Positions 37,771 through 43,166 of a stretch of 43,166 bases of DNA are shown here, in pieces (the first letter of the stretch is position 1; the number at the start of each line of letters is the position of its first letter). This DNA is from Rubneribacter badeniensis. GTDB lineage: Bacteria; Actinomycetota; Coriobacteriia; Coriobacteriales; Eggerthellaceae. The translations under genes and the position numbers were made by a program. The DNA lies in the NCBI RefSeq assembly GCF_002899695.1, contig NZ_PPEL01000014.1:1-43166 (forward strand), read 5' to 3'. Below the pieces are notes generated by a model that made no database searches, had not been told where the DNA came from, and saw nothing but the letters and a program-made list of their open reading frames with translations.

Positions 37771-38057
37771 CTTAAAAGTATCTTAGCCAAATTGCGCATA
37801 TTGGCGATGATACCATATACGTGGCGAGGATGCTTGACGCCGTGGAACTTGCGATAGGTTGGCAGCGCGCTCCAGGGAGGCGCCGGGTTTCGCTATACTG
37901 CGGTCGGGGCTGCGGCTGGCGGCTGAGGTGCCGGTTGGGGCCGTGGCTGGCGGTTGGAGCGGAGTTGGCGGTCGAGGCGGCGGCGACGGCCGGGGTCGCG
38001 GCTGTCGGCTGGGATCGTGGCTGGCGACCGAGGTGACGATGGAGATGAGGAAACCCC
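37771..38057. other. Divergent intergenic region with GGCTGGCGG-like repeats
   Basis: A gene-free gap between the Fic gene and the response regulator. The left part holds a minus-strand -10-like GATACT for Fic near 37783. A TATACT at 37894-37899 could be the -10 of the regulator. From 37905 to 38035 the plus strand is a very GC-rich mosaic of GGCTGGCGG, GGTTGG and GTGGCTGGCG blocks, which would be a long untranslated leader of low complexity. Confidence 0.4.
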
Positions 38058-38783
38058 ATGGACCAGGCGAGCGTGCTCATTGTGGAGGACGACGCGGACA
38101 TCAGCGAGATTGTGGCGGAGCACCTGGGCCGCGCGGGGTACGCGTGCACGCAGGCGTTCTCGGGCACGGAGGCGCGGCTGGTGCTCGAAAGCGCGCGGCA
38201 GCGTGGCGAGCGCTTCGACGTGGTGGTGTGCGACCTCATGCTGCCGGGGCTGCCGGGCGAGGAGCTGGTGCGGCTCATCCGCGCAGCCGATGAGGACACG
38301 CCCATTGTGGTCACGTCGGCGCGCTCGGCGGCTTCCGACAAGATAGATCTGCTCAAGTTGGGTGCCGACGACTACCTGGCGAAACCGTTCGACCTGGACG
38401 AGCTGACGGTGCGCATAGAGGTGCAGCTGCGCCATCGCGGGCGCGCGTCCGCGCCGCAGCCCGGCGGCGATACGCTGCGCGCGGGCGCGTGGACGATCGA
38501 CCGCGCGGCGCGCACGTTGTCTGTGGACGGAGTCGAGGTGCCGCTCACGCGCACGGAGTTCAACATCGTGGAGCTTTTGGCCGCGCATCCGAAGAAGGTG
38601 TACACGAAGCAGGAGTTGTTCGAGCTGGCCTGGGGCGAGCCGTTCGCTGCAGATGACAGCACCGTGAGCGTGCACGTGTCCAACATCCGCGCCAAACTCA
38701 AGCCCACGGGCACGGACGGCTACATCCAAACGGTGTGGGGCCTTGGCTTCAAGCTGTCCGCCGACGCGATGGGGAAGCGGTGA
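38058..38783 (+). CDS. OmpR-family response regulator, 241 aa
   Basis: A receiver domain (VLIVEDDADISE, phosphoacceptor in VVVCDLMLPG, VTSARS, AKPFD) and a winged-helix output domain (VPLTRTEFNIVELLAAHPKK, TVSVHVSNIRAKLKP). It is a close paralogue of 27240-28172 without the Ala/His-rich extension; the shared stretch YACTxAFSGTEARL in the receiver shows recent common ancestry. ATG 38058 is the first start in the frame. It heads the second cassette and presumably binds the direct repeats upstream of the ATPase gene at 38823-38865. Confidence 0.92.
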   Translation: MDQASVLIVEDDADISEIVAEHLGRAGYACTQAFSGTEARLVLESARQRGERFDVVVCDLMLPGLPGEELVRLIRAADEDTPIVVTSARSAASDKIDLLKLGADDYLAKPFDLDELTVRIEVQLRHRGRASAPQPGGDTLRAGAWTIDRAARTLSVDGVEVPLTRTEFNIVELLAAHPKKVYTKQELFELAWGEPFAADDSTVSVHVSNIRAKLKPTGTDGYIQTVWGLGFKLSADAMGKR

Positions 38784-38822
38784 GGGCCGCGTCCGGCGCT
38801 ACCGGTGCGCTGTCGGCCCCCG

Positions 38823-38865
38823 TTCTTCAAACTTTCTTAAACCTTGCTTCGGGTTTTCTAAAACC
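38823..38865 (+). promoter_or_regulatory. Helically phased direct repeats before the ABC genes
   Basis: TTCTTCAAAC (38823), TTCTTAAACC (38834) and TTCTAAAACC (38856) are spaced 11 and 22 bp apart, the pattern expected for OmpR-family dimers. The gap position at 38845 holds a degenerate copy. A TATGCT -10-like box lies at 38874-38879. The related motif at 28233 suggests cross-recognition between the two cassettes. Confidence 0.55.
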
Positions 38866-38915
38866 CTGCTCCGTATGCTGGTTTTCGTCAGAAGGCATGC
38901 GAGAAAGGGGCGTTC

Positions 38916-39884
38916 ATGAACGTCGTTGAGACGCGGGGGCTGGCGAAGTCCTATCGCGGCAAACGTGCGGTCGATCGGTTCGACATGCACGTGGCGCAAG
39001 GCGACATCTACGGGTTCGTCGGCAAGAACGGGGCGGGCAAGTCCACCGTTATGAAGATGATCTGCGGGCTGGTGACGCCGACGGAAGGCGAGGTGGAGCT
39101 GTTCGGCGGCGCGCGGGCGGGCGGTGCGGGCGGGGCTGTCTGCACGGGGCGCATCGGGGCGCTCATCGAAGCGCCGGGTTTGATCCCCAATCTTACCGCC
39201 TACGAGAACCTCATGGCGAAAGCGCTGGCAATGGGTGTGGTTGACGCTTCTGTGCGCTGTCGCGAGGCGCTTGAACTTGTGAGGCTTTCCGATACGGGCA
39301 GGAAGAAGGTCAAGGGTTTCTCGCTTGGCATGAAGCAGCGGTTGGGGTTGGCGCTTGCGCTTATCGGCTCGCCTGATTTGCTGCTGTTGGACGAGCCGCT
39401 GAACGGGCTGGATCCCGAGGGCACGCGCGCCATGCGCAACCTGCTCGTGCGACTCAACGAAACGCTGGGCATCACCATCGTCATCAGTTCGCACGTGCTC
39501 GACCAGCTTGACCGCGTGGCCACGCGCTTCGGCGTCATCGCACATGGCACGATGGTGCGCGAGATGACCGCCGACGAGGTGCAGGCCGAATGCGGCGACA
39601 GCCTGCGCGTGCGCACGGCCGATCCGGCGCGCACGCTCGCGCTTCTGGAGGAGGCGCTGCCGGGTGCTGCCTTCCGCGCAGAACCCGACGGCGCGCTTTC
39701 GGTGTCGGGTGCGGTCAACCAGGCGGCCGTTGCGCAGGCGCTGCGCGCGTCCGACCAGACGGTGCTCGAACTCAGCCAGGTGAGACGCGACATAGAAGAC
39801 TACTTCGTCGAGCTTATGGAAGGCGGTGCGCGCGTTCAGGCTGAGGCGCCAGCGCGCGGGAGAGGCGGTGCGTGCCATGTTTAA
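38916..39884 (+). CDS. ABC transporter ATP-binding subunit, 322 aa
   Basis: Walker A GKNGAGKS at 36-43, signature FSLGMKQRL, Walker B with LLLDEPLNGLDP, and ISSHVLDQL. The C-terminal accessory region and overall length match 28311-29291, of which it is a clear paralogue, even to the segment QGDIYGFVG before Walker A. It has a Gly/Ala-rich insertion (about 64-75) after the sheet that follows Walker A. ATG 38916 has AAAGGGG upstream. It overlaps the permease gene by eight bases. A role in antimicrobial or self-peptide export is inferred from the kinase-regulator-ABC layout. Confidence 0.92.
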   Translation: MNVVETRGLAKSYRGKRAVDRFDMHVAQGDIYGFVGKNGAGKSTVMKMICGLVTPTEGEVELFGGARAGGAGGAVCTGRIGALIEAPGLIPNLTAYENLMAKALAMGVVDASVRCREALELVRLSDTGRKKVKGFSLGMKQRLGLALALIGSPDLLLLDEPLNGLDPEGTRAMRNLLVRLNETLGITIVISSHVLDQLDRVATRFGVIAHGTMVREMTADEVQAECGDSLRVRTADPARTLALLEEALPGAAFRAEPDGALSVSGAVNQAAVAQALRASDQTVLELSQVRRDIEDYFVELMEGGARVQAEAPARGRGGACHV

Positions 39885-40803
39885 CCTGTTGAAATCCGAC
39901 ATCTACCGTCTCGTGCACGGCAAGATGCTGTGGGTGGGCCTCGCTCTTACAGTGCTTTTCGTGGTGGGCGCGGCAGGAATGGTCTGGTTCGCGACAACGC
40001 CGCAGTTCGCCCAGATGGTGGCCGAGCAAACTGAGCACGGCCAGCAGAACGCGACGGCGGGCGCGGGCGTCAGGCTCACTGACGAATCGGGTGCGAACCT
40101 CACGCCCGAAGAGGCGAACACCCTCAACGAGAAGGAGCTTCCATCGCGCACGAAGGCTTACGCGCAGATGCTCGTCACGGGCGGCGGGCTTGCGATGATC
40201 GTTTCGTTGATGACGGCGCTTTTTGTGGCAAGCGATTTCGAAACGGGGTTCGCGAAGAGCGTGTTCGTCGGCAGGGGTCGCCGCCGCGCGGCGTACTACC
40301 TTGAAAAACTCGTGCTCTGCGGAGTGCTGTCCGCGGTGTTTTTGCTGGCAGGGATGGTGCTCACAGACGGTGCCTTCGCGCTTGCCGGGTTTGAGTACCG
40401 CGCTTCGGAGACGCTTGGCGAGTATTGGGGCTGGGTGGCGCTTGCGTGGCTGGCCGTGACGATGTACGCGATGGCGACCGGTGCGACGGTGCTGCTCACG
40501 CGTAGCAAGGCGGTCGGCATTGTGTTCGCCCTCGCCGTTGCGACGGGGACGCTGGCGAGCGTCATCATGACGGCGACGTCGGCGTTCGCCCCCGCTTTTC
40601 CGGTGTTGGACGATGCGGTGAAGTGGCTTCCCGCATCCAGCGTGGCGCTGCTGGGTTCCGGAGGCGTGGGCCTGCTGTCCTCCACGGAAGGGACGGCGCT
40701 TGCAGGACTTGCGGTTCCGGCCCAGGTCGCGCTCGTGTTGGGCGCAGCGATTGCCGTGTGCGTCGCGCTGGCGGCGGCGGTCGGGCCGCGGAAGGACGTG
40801 TAA
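39877..40803 (+). CDS. ABC-2-type permease subunit, 308 aa
   Basis: A first membrane helix (about 17-37) is followed by a ~75-residue polar external region (TPQFAQMVAEQTEHGQQNAT onward) and five further helices. The external segment is absent from the shorter permease of the other cassette, so the two may recognise different compounds. ATG 39877 (MFNLLKSDIYRL) fits the family start and has GAGAGG upstream. The downstream kinase gene starts five bases after the stop. Confidence 0.85.
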   Translation: MFNLLKSDIYRLVHGKMLWVGLALTVLFVVGAAGMVWFATTPQFAQMVAEQTEHGQQNATAGAGVRLTDESGANLTPEEANTLNEKELPSRTKAYAQMLVTGGGLAMIVSLMTALFVASDFETGFAKSVFVGRGRRRAAYYLEKLVLCGVLSAVFLLAGMVLTDGAFALAGFEYRASETLGEYWGWVALAWLAVTMYAMATGATVLLTRSKAVGIVFALAVATGTLASVIMTATSAFAPAFPVLDDAVKWLPASSVALLGSGGVGLLSSTEGTALAGLAVPAQVALVLGAAIAVCVALAAAVGPRKDV

Positions 40804-40808
40804 GGGAT

Positions 40809-41708
40809 ATGACGGTCGTGCTCGCGGGGCTTGCGTGCGGGGTGGCGGGCGTGGCTTTAGCTGCGCTTGTGTACGAGCGGCAGCTGCGCCGTTTGGCCCG
40901 CAGTCTGCGCGAGCGCGACGCGCACAGCAACACGCGCCTTACGGTGGAGGCGCCGGGCCGCGGGTTCGCCGAGCTTGCGGCTGCGGTGAACGGGCAGCTG
41001 GACGCCGCGCGGGAGGAGCGGGTGGAGGCCCTTCGCCGTCAACGGGAGTTCCAGCGCGATCTGGCCAGCCTTTCGCACGACGTCCGCACGCCGCTCATGG
41101 GCGCGAAGGGCTACGTGCGCCTCGCGCAGGACGGGCGCGAGCGGCCAGGTGACGAGGAAGCGGTCGCTCGCCACCTGGCCGCCGCCGAAGCGCGCCTGGA
41201 CGACATGCAGGCGCTGTTGGATCAGCTGTTCGCCTACGCGCAGGCGAGCGATCCCGACCTCGCGCTCGACCTGCGCCCCGTGCGCGTGCTGCCGCTGCTC
41301 GCCGACGTGCTGGTGGGGCACTATCCCGCCTTCGACGAGCGGGGATGGGAGCCGCAGGTGGATTTCGAGGACGAGGCGCTTGCGACGGACGCCGACCCCG
41401 AGGCCCTTGCGCGCATCTTCGAGAACCTTGTGGGCAATGCGCTGCGTCACGGGGCCTCGACGCTTGCGGTGCGGCAGCGCGGGCGCGTCGTGACGTTTGC
41501 GAACGAGGTGGCCGATCCCTCCGCGCTCGATGTGACGCGGCTCTTCGAGCGCTTTTACCGCGCGGACGCTTCCCGCAGCGCTTCCGGTGCCGGTCTGGGC
41601 CTTGCCGTGTCCGCGAGCCTTGCCGAGGCCATGGGCATGCGCCTCTCCGCGCGGCTGGAGGGGCGCATGCTCTGCATTGACCTGGAGATTTCCGAATGCT
41701 TCACCTGA
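40809..41708 (+). CDS. Sensor histidine kinase with a single N-terminal membrane helix, 299 aa
   Basis: One membrane helix (about 5-22), then VYERQLRRLARSLRERD, closely matching the ALYERELRRLARFLEERD segment of the paralogue at 30048. H box LSHDVRTPLMG (His90), N box LVGNALRHGAS and G box GAGLGLAVSASL are intact. As in the paralogue there is no sensory loop, so the ABC partner or the membrane itself is the likely input. Fourth gene of the second cassette; cognate regulator 38058-38783. Confidence 0.9.
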   Translation: MTVVLAGLACGVAGVALAALVYERQLRRLARSLRERDAHSNTRLTVEAPGRGFAELAAAVNGQLDAAREERVEALRRQREFQRDLASLSHDVRTPLMGAKGYVRLAQDGRERPGDEEAVARHLAAAEARLDDMQALLDQLFAYAQASDPDLALDLRPVRVLPLLADVLVGHYPAFDERGWEPQVDFEDEALATDADPEALARIFENLVGNALRHGASTLAVRQRGRVVTFANEVADPSALDVTRLFERFYRADASRSASGAGLGLAVSASLAEAMGMRLSARLEGRMLCIDLEISECFT

Positions 41709-41765
41709 GGTGTTCGCCGAAACGTTCGCCCAAAGCGGTCGCGTGCGAAACGCCCCTTCCGAAGC

Positions 41766-42980
41766 TCATCGCCGGTTGAACGCGGGCAGCGTGACGGGCA
41801 GCCCGCCTTCCATAACAAGCTTCGGCTCTCCCTCGATGAGCGGTCGGAAGTACGCGAGCGCTTCTTCCGTGACGCCCTGGTAGTTCGGCAGGATCCACTC
41901 GGCGGGGAAGCGGCGCACTTGGTTGGCGAACTCGCTGGCCGGTGCGGCGAAGAAACGCGCGTTGTAGCGGCCCTCGGCTGCGGCGGCCTCGTCGCGCCGG
42001 ATGCCCACCACCTGGCCGGTGAACGCCGGGTCGGCGCTGCGCATGTGCGCGCTCATTCCCAGCTCATAGGCCTCGGTCACGTCCACGAGGCTTTGCGCGA
42101 AATTGCTCGAGCGGGCCGCGCGCGACAAGTCCTGCACCACGCCGCGCGGCACGATGCCCGCGTCCACGATCATCTGTTTGAGCGTTTGTGCCGCGCCGCC
42201 CAGCACCGCGTGCGCGAACCCGTCGTTGGCCGACTCGCCAGCGGAGAGGTAGGTGCCGTCCGCGTAGTGCGCGCCTTCGGACACCACGATATAGCATTCG
42301 CCCTGCTCGTCGAACTTCGCGCGCACCTCGTTCAGGAATGCGTCTTTGTCAAAGTCCACCTCGGGCAGCACGAGCAGGTCTACGTCGCCCGTTGCGCAGC
42401 AGCTGGCGGCGAGCCACCCCGCGTCGCGGCCCATCACCTCCAGCACGAACACCTCGGGGCGCGTGTACGCGTCGTAGTCGAGGCGCGTCGCGTGCGTGAT
42501 CTGGCACGCCACCTTGGCCGCGCTCGGGAAGCCGGGGCAGTGGTCCACCGGCACGAGGTCGTTGTCCACGGTTTTGGGAATGCCGATGAAGCGCTTGCCG
42601 GGCGCGTTCTCGGCAGCCCACTCGGCCAGCGCGTCCACCGTGTCCATGGAGTCGTTGCCGCCGATGTAGAACAGCGTGTCGATGTCGTGGTCGTCCATCA
42701 CTTCGACAAGGCGCAGGAAATCGGCGTCGTTTCTGCGCTTGAGCTTGTAGCGGCACGTGCCGAGCGCCGACGAGGGCGTCTGGCGCAGGATCTCGAGGTC
42801 GCGGCCGGACAGGTCCGTGAGGTCGAACAGCTTGCCGGCAAGCGTTCCCTCGATGCCGTGCAGGCCGCCGAGCACGCGGTCGTACACGGGGTTCAGCTGG
42901 TTGGCGCGGACGACGCCGGCCAGGCTGGCGTTGATGACGGCGGTGGGGCCGCCGGATTGCGCGACGAGGCAGTTGCCCAT
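41766..42980 (-). CDS. 6-phosphofructokinase, probably pyrophosphate-dependent, 404 aa
   Basis: Phosphofructokinase fold: start QSGGPTAVINASL, the phosphoryl-donor motif YIGGNDSMDT, the catalytic-site motif PKTVDNDL and MGRDAGWLAA for fructose-6-phosphate binding. The residue after GG is Asn-Asp rather than the Asp-Gly of ATP-dependent PfkA, which is the hallmark of the PPi-utilising group. It is about 80 residues longer than bacterial ATP-PFK, also typical of that group. It would catalyse the reversible fructose-6-phosphate/fructose-1,6-bisphosphate step of glycolysis in the cytoplasm. AGGAG lies eight bases upstream of the start. It may be co-transcribed with the partial gene starting beyond the window, 25 bp upstream. 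Confidence 0.9.
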   Translation of the reverse strand: MGNCLVAQSGGPTAVINASLAGVVRANQLNPVYDRVLGGLHGIEGTLAGKLFDLTDLSGRDLEILRQTPSSALGTCRYKLKRRNDADFLRLVEVMDDHDIDTLFYIGGNDSMDTVDALAEWAAENAPGKRFIGIPKTVDNDLVPVDHCPGFPSAAKVACQITHATRLDYDAYTRPEVFVLEVMGRDAGWLAASCCATGDVDLLVLPEVDFDKDAFLNEVRAKFDEQGECYIVVSEGAHYADGTYLSAGESANDGFAHAVLGGAAQTLKQMIVDAGIVPRGVVQDLSRAARSSNFAQSLVDVTEAYELGMSAHMRSADPAFTGQVVGIRRDEAAAAEGRYNARFFAAPASEFANQVRRFPAEWILPNYQGVTEEALAYFRPLIEGEPKLVMEGGLPVTLPAFNRR

Positions 42981-43005
42981 GGGTGGATGCTCCTGTTCTC
43001 TTGGG

Positions 43006-43166
43006 TTAGCTGCCGAGTATGGCGCGCTGGGGCCTCTTCGTCAACTTCGCGAATGCGAGAGCGCGCGAATGATCACAGAGTTCCCGCAACAGCTCCTTGG
43101 GTGCGTCGCTGGTTCCGGCTGCGGTGGGCGCGGGTGCCGGCTTGGGTTGCGGAGGGGGAATGGGGG
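43006..43166 (-). CDS. C-terminal end of an unidentified leftward gene (partial)
   Basis: An open minus-strand frame of 52 codons runs from the window edge to TAA at 43006-43008. It reads as a Pro/Ala-rich linker followed by a helical, basic tail (APKELLRELCDHSRALAFAK, then LTKRPQRAILGS). The composition looks protein-like and the stop lies 25 bp before the phosphofructokinase start. It is too short to identify and could still be a chance open frame. Confidence 0.4.
   Translation of the reverse strand, partial: PIPPPQPKPAPAPTAAGTSDAPKELLRELCDHSRALAFAKLTKRPQRAILGS

Noticed and set aside
37859-38293. 144-aa plus-strand frame overlapping the second response regulator
   Set aside because: Gly/Ala/Arg-rich shadow; the receiver motifs are in the frame starting at 38058.

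Overview
The window looks like the chromosome of a gut Eggerthellaceae (Coriobacteriia), close to Eggerthella or Gordonibacter. The signs are: a GC-rich backbone; three LuxR-type regulators whose first ~400 residues are a bundle of membrane helices; Tat-exported flavin reductases paired with multihaem cytochromes; and a DMSO-reductase-family molybdoenzyme operon. This assignment is inferred from gene content, not from a marker gene.

Layout. (1) 1-6.5 kb is a lower-GC antiphage island. A promoter fires into an 89-bp inverted repeat ahead of a 69-aa protein. Convergent to it lies a tightly overlapping type II CBASS operon (CD-NTase, Cap2 E2-E1, Cap3 JAMM peptidase, small membrane effector), directly downstream of an RloA/RloB (AbiL-like) pair with its own promoter. 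(2) 6.6-17.5 kb: a LuxR regulator, then a seven-gene leftward cluster. It comprises a small wHTH-like protein, a molybdopterin catalytic subunit lacking a Tat signal, a four-cluster Fe-S subunit, a membrane anchor, a TorD chaperone fused to a ferredoxin, and two UraA-type nucleobase permeases. (3) 17.7-25.4 kb: a second LuxR regulator, an XRE membrane regulator, a Tat flavoprotein plus hexahaem cytochrome pair, and a third LuxR regulator broken at a G10 tract. (4) 25.4-31 kb: inverted-repeat elements, a HAD phosphatase, and a two-component/ABC cassette (response regulator, ATPase, permease, kinase). (5) 31-37.8 kb: a plastic zone with three traces of AAA/DUF4143 ATPase genes, two preceded by direct repeats spaced exactly 23 bp apart, an AT-rich imported hydrolase plus M23 peptidase segment, a cystine symporter and a class II Fic protein. 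(6) 37.8-43.2 kb: a second, paralogous two-component/ABC cassette, a PPi-type phosphofructokinase and the 3' end of one more leftward gene.

How the parts work together. CBASS and RloAB are probably separate defence systems sharing an island. The LuxR proteins probably control the neighbouring respiratory reductases; candidate operator repeats lie in the promoter regions at 17.6 kb and 23.8 kb. The two two-component/ABC cassettes look like detoxification modules with a shared operator-like motif before each ATPase gene. Intergenic DNA is rich in ~160-bp inverted-repeat elements (three families) and a REP-like 31-bp sequence. No tRNA, rRNA, CRISPR array or intact transposase was seen.
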